Of a stretch of DNA of 64,000 bases, positions 1 through 13,200 are shown piece after piece. This stretch comes from Beaufortia kweichowensis. Lineage: Eukaryota; Chordata; Actinopteri; Cypriniformes; Gastromyzontidae. Below the pieces are notes generated by a model. That model saw nothing but the letters and a program-made list of their open reading frames with translations, was not told the origin of the DNA and made no database searches. The translations under genes and the position numbers were made by a program. The DNA lies in NCBI GenBank assembly GCA_019155185.1, contig CM032816.1:2333418-2397417 (forward strand), read 5' to 3'. The stretch's first letter is position 1. Every line of letters begins with the position of its first letter.

Positions 1-354
1 CACAAAGAATATGCTGAGGTAGAAATAGTTATGGTAGAGAAGCCGAACGATCCGGCAAACGGTGGAGCCGAGGCTCCATTGCATACCAGTCAGGTGGAAT
101 TGGATGAGGAAGGGTAACGCCAATAACCAGGAAGTGTCAGCCAGGGCCAGGTTACAGAGGAAGAGAGTACTGCGGGTCCAGGGGCGCAGTTGACGGAGAA
201 ACAGACAAAAAGACAGACAGTTGAGTGGAAGACCCATAATGAGTACAGCCAGGAAGAATCCTGGCATAATGTAGACCAGGACCAAACGCATGCCGTCATT
301 GCCTTTGTCATTTATGATGCAGAAAACATTTAGCTCCGGAGAAGAAGTAACATT
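1..354 (-). CDS. Class A (rhodopsin-like) GPCR, P2Y-like, N-terminal exon, runs off the left edge
   Basis: An uninterrupted minus-strand frame of 118 codons covers the N-terminus and about the first three membrane segments of a class A G-protein-coupled receptor. The extracellular start has an N-glycosylation site (NVTS) and a cysteine. TM1 follows (YIMPGFFLAVLIMGLPLNCL), then a short basic loop (RQLRPWTRS). TM2 carries the family signature NLALAD, and the start of TM3 has the conserved disulfide cysteine (STVCRIVRLLYHNYFYLS). The NLALAD / CRIVRLLYHNYFYLS pattern resembles nucleotide and lipid receptors of the P2Y group; the ligand cannot be told. A pyrimidine-rich stretch ending in CAG (minus strand, 355-357) is a good splice acceptor. 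No in-frame ATG lies between it and residue Met before TM1, so the usual start is probably in an upstream exon. The remaining membrane segments lie left of the window. Confidence 0.8.
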
Positions 355-3300
355 CTGTATTGAATCAGAGAAAGGGTTTTATTATCTGTCGGATCAAAAG
401 ATCACAGTTAAGAAGCAGGACTAACATGCACAATTATACATTTCCTACCAGTACATGTGGAAACAGTAAGGTTTAATTATGCAATCCTGGTATTCAGTTC
501 TTCTAGGGAGCAGGTTTTCATTCTACATTTAAGCATCTCAAATATAAATACATTTCATATTTTTTTACATAATCAAGATATCTTCTTTACACAATATGAC
601 GTGTCTATTGTGATATCTTATTTCAGGTGTGTCTGAAACCACTAAAAACTAAAGAATGGTATGTCCCAGTCTCGCAGCATGATGTCTCTAGAAGGTATTC
701 ATCTTTCTTATAAATATTGGTTAAAACAGAAAACTTGTGTCAACTAGCGTTACACTAGCAGAATTGGACTAATTCCTATACAATATTTTTTATTGTTTTG
801 CAGTACAAATATTTACATAATCTGAGTAAAATGAATACATTTTCTTGATAAGAAAAAAGTATCAAATTTAGGTTTATGGTTTGCTTAAAACAAGCAAAAG
901 TATCTGCTAGTGGGTATAACAAAAATAAATTTGAATTAAGATTTACCTCTTTATTAAGTACTTAATTCAAGTTTATTTTTCTTACCCCATTGACAGATAT
1001 GCTTGTTTAAGCAAAAACGTACCTAAATTTGATATATTTTTCCAGAAGACAAGACTAAAGACAAGTCATTTAGCTTATCACAATTCTTTTTAAGATTCAA
1101 TAATTTGATTTTACTTTGATTTTAATGCTTTACTGCAAAAGACGACAAAATACTAATTAAGAAATTCATTTTTTTTTGCAGTGTATGCTTGAAAAAAACC
1201 AAATCCAAAACCAAATCCAAATCCTGGCTAACAATAAGTGTTTGATTTTCAGTATTTTAAGCAAGACAACTTTTTTCTTCGAATGACAAATGCTTCCTTA
1301 ATAATAGAACGAACGGGAAAAATTCACATGAAAAGATTGTTGATGCGTGATATATCAGTGAAAAAATCAGTATCGGTCAATAGTGGCAAAAGTATCCATA
1401 CTGTCTTTTCTACTGTATATTTTGTTTCATTATTCATTTATGTAGATTGGAGCTGTTACAATACAAACATATATTTCTAATATCAGGCAACATACAATTA
1501 TTGTGATTCAGTTACTACCAAAATACCACACAATATTTGTTGACCACTGGTACTGTAACCAAATGTTTTTATATTATTACATTCCTTATTGTTTTTTAAT
1601 GGATTTTGGCATTATATGTGTAAAGTTTTTTGTATTACTTACAAAGGTCCGGTTTGCATCCATCGATGGTAAATTGTATCCACTCAATCGTTTTGTGAAT
1701 CAGTGTGTGAAGGCTGAACACTCTCATGCACATTCTTTGGTATCATGTAAATAAAGGAAGCAAATGAGCAAATATCAGCTTAAAAAAAACTAAGTGCCAC
1801 CTCCGTGTGATTTAACCATTTGTTGAACTATGAAAAAAGCTATTTCATGTATAAAATATGATTAAACTAGTGTAAATATTCTACTGTTGAACAACTGTTA
1901 CTGTGATGACTTAAAGGAAATATTCACAATTAACTTGGTCTGAACTTGGTTTATTTGGGTGACACTACATTGCCAAAAGTATGAAAAAATGAGTACATTT
2001 CTAAATACATAAGAGCAATGCAGAAAAACACACACAAATTCAAATACACAGCCAAGATAAACATGCAAACATGTCAAAATCAGAATAAAAACTGCATAAG
2101 ATCAAATAAAAATAATGAGAGAATTCTTACAATCCTGAAAATAAAATGAAAAGAAGTAAAAAAAAATGTTTAAATGTTGTGTTGATAAAGTCAGGTGATG
2201 TGTTTTACTCATAGATGCCTTATTCACCTTATAGCACATTTTACAGATTGTCAGCGACAGATCAATAGTGAATTATTCAGACAGTATACATTTGTATTAT
2301 TAACAGCAATTGAAATGACAGTGATAAAATTCTTCATATAAGAACCAGAGATGGAAAAACCATTTACAGACTAAATATGATTTCCAACTTAAATATTCAA
2401 GTCACAAACAGCAAATAACATCATTTCTTGCATCACATGTCAAACTGATCCTAACTCCTAACGGCCCTCGTTATAATAACCTATCCTAATTTTTAAACGT
2501 TTTAGGCCAATGTCAAATAAAATGACAGAGGCATGATCAAATTGGCACACAAAATATACAGCCAGCATTTCACAATATTACAGATTCAATTAATGTACAA
2601 ACGTCCCGCTTCATAACACTGAGGATTGTGATGACACAAATAACTCCTTCAACAAGTGCTTTGTGCAAAAGAAAAAAATAATCTGTCACAGTGACTTTGA
2701 CCTTCCCTCACCAGGACGACACAGTAAATGAAACGGAGAGAAAAATATAAACAAAGGCACATTATAAGAATATTAGCAATTTTCCATTTTGCAATTCAAA
2801 TCACATATAGTACTTAGACTAATAAAGATAGGGTAGTCATTTAAAGTGCGGATTGCCAATAACTATCAACACAGAGTAACAACCGCTTCAAAGTGACTAT
2901 AACATGTAGTGTTTATGTATACTGTATATATCTACTCATATTTTGTATAGACTTTCATTTTGCATGTATTTTCCAGCAGAAAAAATGAATCTGGAATTTT
3001 AAGATCTCTCATGGAATAAGCATAGATGCTGCATTTCACTGTCAAATAATACTGCTAAATAATTTTCGTGACATTTCTTACACTTTTTTAAAATCTAAAA
3101 AGAAAATGCACTTAAGTACGTAAAAACTTAATAAATAACTTAATCTATTTTCCCTGAAAATTCTTCATTTATATCATTTGAATTTCTTTGCACATGAATT
3201 TAAAACATACGGTAGACAGAAGTGTTTAATCTTTGGTTGAATATCAATGTTTCATTCTTAAACTATTTTAAACAAAGTCAAACATTCATGCAGATATGAT

Positions 3301-4262
3301 GGTTTTAAGGCATTATAGCTTGATTGGTTGATTAAAGGCATTCGAACCACAACAGTTTTAATCGTTGCTACTGTAAATACGTCAAATGCTGTGTACAGAG
3401 ATGACTGATTTTATTATTTCAAGCTGACTCTCACTAAACCTAGCAAGAATATGTCCTGACTGTATTTTACCTTAAACAAACAATTGTATTTTGAGTAAAG
3501 ATTCATTTTGCATAATTTAGATTTTGTTGCATTGTGACATCGGTCAACTGATCTGAATACCAGTATGTGAGGGGAAAACACTTGAGAATAAGGATGATTA
3601 AAACCTCAAAATGTCTAGATATGGTAATGACAATCTACTGTTTGCATTATGGTAATGACAATGGTAATCATAATGGTAATCTCGTTTTTTGCATTGCGGA
3701 AATTGGAAAGTAGTAGTGTGTAGTGTTTTAGCACTACAATAATGATACAGGTTTTTGCATAACGTTAATGAGAAACTCCTGTTTTTGCATTATGGTAATG
3801 AGAGTTTTGGGAAAAATGTGCGAAACAGTCATGACAATAATTCTACAGATGCAAGTGTCATTCTGCATAGATTGCGTTATCAGCAAACAAGTTACAGCTG
3901 AACTCATATGGCTTTAGATATGTCTTTTGTACATTTTAAATCCGATTTAAACTTTAACTTTATATCTCTTCTTTTATTTTACAATCTTAGATCTATGAGG
4001 GCTGGCCCTCTGGAGGTCACATGACTGAAAGTAAAATGATTCAAGCAGCTTTTCCGGTCAACACAGTGTAAAATTACTGAGCCCAAAGTGTGTATCTGAT
4101 GGTCTGCGTGTTCTGTGATAAAAGCATTATTAAGGTCTGATGGTGTTCTAAGAGCATTTTGTGTTGAAGGCGGTAAATTCAGAGTGCTTTATAACATGGG
4201 TAAAGCCTCTCTCACTGGCCTTCAGGTGATAGGGTCAAGTTTTAGTGAGGTCTGGATGTGTG
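355..4262. other. Intergenic / 5' flank of the GPCR, AT-rich, no gene seen
   Basis: This 3.9-kb stretch is AT-rich. Its longest open frames (80-85 codons) have no recognisable domain or splice context. It should contain the upstream exon and promoter of the GPCR and the 3' UTR of ano5. A candidate minus-strand AATAAA polyadenylation signal lies near 3973-3978, about 290 bp past the ano5 stop. A fold-back repeat at 796-1140 is listed separately. Degenerate repeats of a TTTTTGCATTATGGTAATGA-like unit run from about 3595 to 3800. Confidence 0.5.
796..1140. repeat. Fold-back (MITE-like) element with terminal inverted repeats
   Basis: The ends are a perfect 10-bp inverted pair (TTTTGCAGTA at 796-805, TACTGCAAAA at 1131-1140). 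A longer imperfect inverted arm pair lies inside: about 863-945 against 960-1045, around motifs CAAATTTAGG and CTTAATTCAAG. The whole unit could fold into one hairpin. It has no coding capacity. No convincing target-site duplication was seen, so the family is unassigned. Confidence 0.55.
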
Positions 4263-7200
4263 CTAGGTCAGACAGTCTGAAAACACCTCATGTCTCACAG
4301 GTGAGGCGGAGGTGGTGGGACATGTACACTGCTCAGCGTTCTGCCCGTTCTGACTGAGCTGGATTTTGAGTTTCTCCAGCTCATAGTTATGCAGATACTC
4401 CTGGATCAGGTACCGCTCACGCTTTATACGAGCTTTCACATCCGACGGTACGTCAGGAATCAACCAGGCCACGAAGAACTTTACCACAAACACCACATGC
4501 TGCGAGCAAATAAATTCATTTAGTATCATTACTATACATAAATGACAAATAGATATACTGTTCACACCAAGGAATTTATATCATAAGAAAATGCTTAAAT
4601 GAAACCATGATATAGTCTATAATTTTATAGAAATACAATAAACATTTTGTTGTTATGCTTAAACAGACAAGTTGAATATGCCATACCTCCATGATGATGA
4701 TAAATGCCATTTTTGCTGCAAGAATGTGCCAAAACTGCATAGTGTGACTGTACTCTTTCTCATGTCCTGACGGGTAGCGGTAATCACGATACCTACAATA
4801 TCCACACGACACGTTTATTACATGTATTACTATAAAGATCTACTCGCAAAAATACACAGACAAGTGGTGCACAATAACCAGACCTGCAGGTGGTCATGTA
4901 GGTGCTGTTGAACCATTCCGGGTTTTCTCCATCCTCCGGACGGTTTTCGATTGGGAACTCGGAGATGTTGAAGACAGAGAGACTGTTGTTGATGTATCCC
5001 TCCATGGTGATCTCAGTCCCCGGGTGATACGTGTACAGATACACTAGCCGCGGGATCATGTCCGACGTGAACGAGACAATGAACGCCTGAAATATATGAT
5101 GCATTATGTCAGTTACTTTTTTGTGCAACGCACTATATGACATGTCAGACTTTTCAGGCATTTACAGAAATTCACAGCAAATGCTAATTGAGTCCATATG
5201 CAAATAAATAATGTAAAGAAAGTAAAGTAAAGAAAGACATCTCAGACTTTATTAGATTTCATAACTCACATTGGTGACGACTGAGAAAACAGCGATCATG
5301 TTAAGGATCTCCTCCCATGCACCGATGCTGTGAGCTTTGGCTGCCACAGGCCTCTGGAACTGAGTGGTGAATTTCCAAGCGTCCACTCGCACCTCCAGCA
5401 TGTTATTGATGAGAGCCAACAGAGGAGCCAGAGGAAAAGAGGCAACGAACAGGGTGATGAAGCCAAACTGGATAACTGCAAAGGAGGGACAGATTATTTT
5501 TTTCTCAGCTTTTTCAATACTGTATTGTTTACAGTATTGCCAGTAAAGCCTTATTAATTTGAATAAAAAAGGACACACAAATTAAACTATGGCGCCATCT
5601 GTCGGCCAGTTTGTGTTATTGCATTATATTTCTACACGCTTAATTGTCCCATGAAATGATTTAACAAGTGCAGTTTTCTTTTCTGTGCTGATGTACAGTA
5701 CCAGTAAAAGTTTGGAAACACTCACTGTTGTTTACATTTTTTCCAGATTTTAGAATTATTCATCCAAACCATGAAATAACACAATTGTAACTGTGGGATT
5801 TATGTTGTGACTGAAAGCATCCACAATAAATGAACACTATGTAATATTTAATCAACTTCAAAAGTATTCACACTTGGTCTAGAATTTGTAAAATCAAACT
5901 CTTTGACATTTTATCATCCAGCTTCTTGAGGTCTCAACCTGTTAAGCTTTAAAACAACACTGAATGAATTTCTATCTATGTTGGACTTTTACTGGCTGCT
6001 TTTTAGTCATAATGTATTTTTAGTCATAAACATTTAATAAAAATCTAAATAAATACATAAATACAAATAAATGTTTTATTTTTTATATATATATATATTT
6101 TTATATTAAATAAATTAATATATTGGCACAATTATATTTTTGTCTACAAAAGTCATTTTAAACATTAAAATATAAACCTTTTGACTGGTACTGTCACATA
6201 TTCCTATCAAAAATAGGTTGATAGTTGGCTAGGATCAACAATTATCAGTTTAAAATAGCCAGGACCAACTGTTTAAGCTAATCCTAGTAAAATCCATGAA
6301 ACTTCACAGTGTGAGCGTGGCCTGGGAGTACTCACCCATTTCCAGGTACTCGTAGAAGAGTCCGAGCTGATCTATGCTTTGGAGGTCATGATCCTGTTCC
6401 CAGCGGCTGTACAGACTCTCTGGATGTTTCCGGGCACTTCTGCTCACCCACCAGTTACGCAACCAACTGTATATGAATACACAAAAAGATATATACTGTA
6501 TCCAAGTCCACAACTTAGTCGATCTATAATGCTTTACTGTTAAACAATTTTGTACTAGTAATGAAAATAAATGTAACACATCATCATAGGGGTGGAACAT
6601 ACAGTAATCTGGTGAAACTTACGGTACGAGAGCTTCCTGTATGTTTCCCCACACTTGTTTACCCGTCATGACTATTACTAACTGAGTGGTTAACTCAATC
6701 AGACAGCCACCTGGCTCACACTGCAAAAAATGTTAACTATTATTAAAAAAAGTGATTTCTATATTTCGATAACTATTTTTTACTACATTCACATACGTTA
6801 CAGTTAAAGTTAAAAACAGTAATAACTTTTTTTATTGCATTAAAACAGCAAGTCTGTTTACAGGTAAACAGCACCCTCTAGCTGATGTAAAAAACAACAT
6901 TGTCATAAAATGACATTTCACCAACCCTAAAATGTTAAAATTAAAATGTTGGATCTGCACAGTGTGCACTTTTTACATGATCCCTTACAAACCATTTTTA
7001 AAAATTCAACTCACAAATGCAAAATTTGTGAAAAAAAGCTGCTAGCACAATGCTCTATACCAATTTAGCAAATATGTATTTGGCATCACCTGCCAAATAC
7101 ATTTTAGGGGCACTAAAAACATTAATTGTAAGAAAATGATCACATGACCTCAGTTTTACCTCCTCATTTCTCAGTCCGCTCCATTTGCCGAACATGTATT

Positions 7201-10200
7201 CATAGTTGCCGGGGTAACCCACAAATTTACCCTTGAAGAAGGCGACGTAAAAACAGGATGAGTAGTAGTTGACAAACTGGAAGAGGAACATCTTCACCGT
7301 CAACTTGTTCTCATACTCCATGTGAGTTTTTGGAACCTCTGCGAACAATTACAGAAATATTTCAATAATAGTACATCAAGATTTTAATAAAGGTAAGAAT
7401 CTTCTTAGTCGTAAAAACTAGCCTCTGAGTTGCCTATCTGCAATGCAAATGATAACATGCAAAACCGTTTCTCACCCATATCAGTGATCCAGATGGCCAC
7501 GCGCTCATAAAGGAAGTTCAGGATCATGATAATGACAAAGTTAATACAGGAAGCAGTTACAGACGTGGCCAGCTGAGGTGTGATCAATGACCCAACCAAA
7601 TCCATCTTATTAGTGGGACTCTCCTTCATAATACTGGCAAACGCAGCAAACACAGCCAGACGGTATGCTATCACCCCGATTATACTGGCGATGATCAGAG
7701 AGATCTGTGTGTTTAGGGAAAGAAGTATATGTCAAAACAAAATATCTAAATGTGCTTTATTTATTGAAAACTACTCGATATATGCAAAAATATGGTTAAT
7801 TTTGATGAAAACTACCAACAAGCTTTCTAGGGCAAACACTACAACACTACATGCTGTTGAACACATGCATCCTCAGCCAAAACGTTCAACTTACTGATTC
7901 AGGATGTGCAGAGCTGTGTCCATACAGTACAATGACTTATTCACATGTTTTTATAAGTTTATATAGAGATACAGTACAACAGTCAATCTATTAATATTTG
8001 TATATGATAGCTTTGTTTCGAAATGGACTGCTTTTTTAAAACCTCAATTTAAGCAATACATTTTCATTTTAAGCAATAAATCTCATATTTTAAGCAGTTT
8101 ATTACACTGTACACAGGCATGAGTTCAGATATTGTTAAGTACACAGGAGCCATACAAACAATTCAATTGGACGTTGACATTTTGCTAATTTATTGTCACA
8201 AAACTATATTAATTATATAATAATAATATTTTTTTGTTTGAATTCATATATGATGTGTATAGTACATATAAATAAGAAACAATGCATATTTACTATTTTT
8301 ATTAATTTTGATGTATTTATTCAAATGTTATAATATTTAGAATTTTACAAAAATTTAATACTGCGATCTGTAACTTTTGATGAAAAATACACATAACATT
8401 CAACAGGAAAATGTCAGTTTAACATCATTTGAGTTCAACCAAAGTATCCTGCAATTTATGTTTCGAACACTGATGGCGAAAAGTTACAGATTGCAAATTA
8501 AAAATCTGTATTTGTTTCGATGGCATCTTCAATTCGCAATGTAGTCTGGGATTACTCTTTAATTATTATAAATTGCAGCATTTTCTAGTTTTTTTCTGAT
8601 ATATTTGGTTATCTTATCTGTTCAAATACTGCAATATTTCTGTAATACAATGACAGTACTATGTCTACTTTAGAAACAAAAAAATTTAAATAAAATATAA
8701 AATATCATTTTTAATGTTCACTGTTCAGTTATATATGATGAATATGATGATGTAAATAATTGTAATTGAAATATAAAAGTAAAAGGTTTAATGCTCACCC
8801 AGAACAGGACGGTGGCCCCAGACAGTAATGAGCGAGCACACTTGCTTCTAAGGGATAAATGCGGTTCCATCTCCTACACAACAAGCAAGCAATGCAGGGA
8901 ACATGAGCAACCACCACCACACACCTGCCAATCTAGAACCACACTGCTGTCTACCAGGATACTTCCTGTTTCTAGTCATCTGCCGTTCCTAGAAATAAAA
9001 CTACTATTTCGTTCTATTTCTGCGGTCTTTAAAGCTGGAATCACACTGCAGGCAGATCACTATAATGCCACACGAACACAGCAAACCAGTGTCTGGTCGT
9101 CCTATGCCAGTCTTACCCACAAGATAACAGTGCTCCAGGACAGGACGAACCTGCCTGCTTTATCAGCTGGCGTCTGCTCTAGAATGCACCCCTGTTCCTA
9201 CAGAACACCAGCACAACCAAAGAAACAAGCCATAGATCTAGGATTTTATTTTTCTCTTTCTTTCTTTGTTTACCTGTATTAAATCAAATATAGTCCGGAT
9301 AACATTTAAACAATTCAAATTAAACAATTGGGCGACTTTTCCAGTTAGCCAACATCCTGGTAAGTAAGTAATCTAGTCATTTTCTAACTAGTCTGACTGA
9401 AAGTACTATATACAGTGGAAGAATACATAACCTTTAAGTGTTATTTGTAAAGCTAATATAAAATCAATTAATAGAACAGGTAAAAACCAATGCAAAAATC
9501 TAGAACATAAGATGGTTGACAAACAATTACATTCAGAGGAAAGCTTAGAATTTAAGAAAATGGCGAGAATATTTATGAGCAAACGATTCTGAAGATTCTC
9601 TGTAGAATAAAACAAAAATGTCAATAGCAAAATATACATAAAACTACTTATTTACTGTGTGATCAAAAAATTATGGCTTTGCACTTTGGTAATGCTACAC
9701 AAATTTGGAAACGTTATCAGACTAAGTGACAGATCTCTGCTTCAGATTTACCTGGGTGACAGGGTTGAGGCGGCGGTCCGTGCATTTGATCTCGTACTCG
9801 GGTCTGAGCTGCATCTGCTGCTGTTCTTCCTCCAGATCCACCAGATCCCACTCGTACTCCAGCCGCGCCTGACGTCGCTTCCAGAACTCCAGGAACAGAG
9901 TCACTGTCACGCAACAAACTTCACTTTAACTGTACAGTACGAATACTATGACAGTCAAATAACGTGCTGAAAACGGTCTCTTTACACAATGTAGAATGTA
10001 AAAAAAAGTAAATGTAGAATGTATGAGGGTCATTTTCTGGGACATTTGGGTCTGATATTTGTTTTTACAATCAGGCCCTTTTTTAAAGGTTATTGTTATT
10101 ATTTCAGAAAATCATATTTTACCAGCTTAAGCTAAACAATGCCAGACATTGGGGTTTTGTGTCTATTCAGTTTAGTGGTTAAATAATGCGATTTCCAATA

Positions 10201-13200
10201 GCTGATTCCTAAATCGAATAATCAGAATCATAAATGTGCAAAAACAACAGTCATGTAAAACGCATATACTTGGTATTTATTAGATGACACAAGAAATGTT
10301 GCTATTATAAGAAAATAAAATATATAAAAGCATTGAGCCATCACAGTAACACGAGGGGGATGATGCAAAACATTGTAGTCAAAAGCAAACATTTTCAAAT
10401 ATACTTTTGTTTGTATTATTTGTATATAATATTGAATAAATAAATAACTTTTTAATTGTAAACAAAAATATTATAAACCAAATAGAGTTAAATCCATCAA
10501 AACCTATGGTGTCCCTGATCTCAAAGCAAGAATGTATTTCTACCACCAGGGGGAGACAGAGTACATTATTATACATTTAAAGTGCGAATAATTTGTCCGA
10601 GAAATCTTGCAGAAGGTTACAAACAACTGCTTCATTCATACATATATATATGTACAGATGACATAAAAGAAGAATGTGCCAGTGTCTGAAATTAATTGAT
10701 ATATCTATTCAATATCTATATTCAACAGATGAAGATCTAAGGTGGGACAAGGCAAAACGACAAAGTTCTTTACTCACCCCATATTCCCATGAATATTGCA
10801 AAGAACACAGTGGCAGTGTTGTCAAACAGATATGATTGCTGAAATACATTTTGAAGAAAAGGTAAAAGTTTACATCAAAAATAAAGCAATACTGTTATTC
10901 CTGAAGTTACATGATGATAGAAATGAGACTCTGCACCCACCCATGAGGAGCTACAGGTTGAGCTGAGCTTCCAATAGCCACATTTCTTATCGCAGAGAGG
11001 ACACATGATGATCTGCCCGCCGATGGTCTCATTGCAGATCTCTTTACTACAGCAGAGACACAAGAAACAGAAAAAACAGCTCTCTTCAGCCCCAAACAAA
11101 CGTGTTATTTCATTATTTCAAGTTTGATTCATAATAAGCATCTTTTTTTTAATATCTGTTGAATTATCAGGTGCTATAGTGGACATTAGCATATTTTTGT
11201 GAAGTTTATTATTCTGCTATACAAAAAAAATCTATAGATATTATTTTCAAAATGAAACAATTTTCCATTTCTACTAAAAACAATGGCATGTTACTTCTTT
11301 TAACCCACTTTCAACAGAATAACATCTATGGTTGTCTTTTAGATAATACAATAATACAGATTTACTCTCACCTCCAGACATTTTCATCAAATGATGCCAA
11401 ACCATAGATAAAACAGAGCCCACCGACAACTGCGGCGTAAAACAACATCTCGGTGTAGAAGCCCAGCCAAGCAAAGTAGATGCCGATCTTCTCTCCATAG
11501 TACTTCCTGTGGTACAGGAAACACATTACAAATTACATTATTTTCATTTCATTCATGCACAAATGTGGTCTAATTAACAATAATGGTTGTTTGGTTGATA
11601 TCATGATTCATTTGATATAACATACTACAAAATTGATATAATAACAAATAAAAAAGGTGCAATATGTAATTTTTATGCACTTGAGATCACATTTAAAACA
11701 ATAATATGACAACATTCATATAGTTGCCTTAACATATTAAGGCAACCAAATCAAACAACAAAACTTTATGAATTTAAAAATTGTAAGGACTTTTAATTTG
11801 AAGCATTCAGGATATTGTAAGTACATGTAACAAAATATATAACACTGTGCTAGTGGTGTCACAACAGAGTATACACATAAAACATATTTTTTCAAATATT
11901 TTTAAGTCTTTTAAAAAAAAATTCATTTTAGGTATTTTTTAATATATTTTGTGTTTATTTTTATGAATTTTTTTATATATTTAATCTTGAGTCTTTTACC
12001 TTTCCATTAATTTATAGCTTGTCATGATTAGATTAAAATGTAACTATGAAATATTAAATGAAATAGGGAAATTACATTGGTGTTCCTCCTGAGGAACGGT
12101 GACAGTTAACAGGTTAATTATTCTGCCTTGAAGGTATTTCAAAGCAAATGCATAAATATTTAGATAAACTACAATAAATATTAATTGACAGCAAAATATA
12201 AAAAGTTAAATAAAATTGAAAACGCTGCAATATATTTATACCCTAGCCCTTTAAATAAATAAATGAAAAAATAAAATAATAAATAAATCTCACCGTATGA
12301 GGTTGATTGGTTGCTCTTTGTAAAAGCGACCGAAACGTGCCCAGTATTTGTACAGCTCATAGCGTTCACTCTCACAGTTTGGATCTCGAGATCTGTTCCA
12401 GTACCTGCACTACACACACGCAAAAACACACATTACTGTTATACATTCTCTTTAGAAACAAATGTAACTGCTGGTTTGATCTTCTGTGTGAAAGACCTAC
12501 ATCATGTAGCGGGAAGGCAGAAGTGTAAGTGCCGTTGTTCAGCAGTCTCTTAATGCCCTTCTTGTCTTTGTCCTCTTTACTGTACGGACATCTGGAAAGG
12601 ATGTAATATACCTACACAGAGAAGAGAATAAAGCCAGCGTTACAATTGTAACAACTTTTGTTTTTCCTATTCTCGGTCTCAGATGGAATATCCACAGTCC
12701 ATTTACTAACCGCTACACCAAAAATGAATTAAGGCCAGTCTATTATGGGGTATAATACAGTACATCTCTGATAACTCAAAACCTAATCATTTTAAATGTC
12801 AGACAGCTTTTCCTGTATTTCTAATTTCCACAAATTTAAGGGAAAGTTATGTAAACTATCCCAAAAAATGTTGGTGCTAAAGCATTAAATAATAATACAA
12901 GATATCCTAACAAAAAACACTACTTCATTCTTTAACCATCACATTTTTGAATAAAAGTTGTGTCAGCCCTCATTCCCAGATGAACATGTACTGTGTTGTG
13001 TGGGAGAAGTATGTGAACCTTTAGATTAATAATAATTCATCTGGTCAAAAAAGATACTAGGTGTTAAAAAAACAAACATCTTACAATCCTGTTTCGTGTG
13101 GATGGAGGAAAGAAGGTTTCTTTATCCTCGATGAGGAAGAAGTCAGTCTTGCTCTTGTCAAACGTGGCGGTGAAGTAATCGGGCTCTGGGTACATAACAT

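Noticed and set aside
8791..9282. 163-codon plus-strand open frame
   Set aside because: Antisense to ano5 exon 12 and its intron; no domain, and the minus-strand exon explains the coding signal at its left end.
12294..12409. ano5 exon with acceptor at the inner CAG (TGCAG|GTACTGG)
   Set aside because: That choice breaks the reading frame; the TAG acceptor five bases earlier gives PLHD-CRYW in phase.
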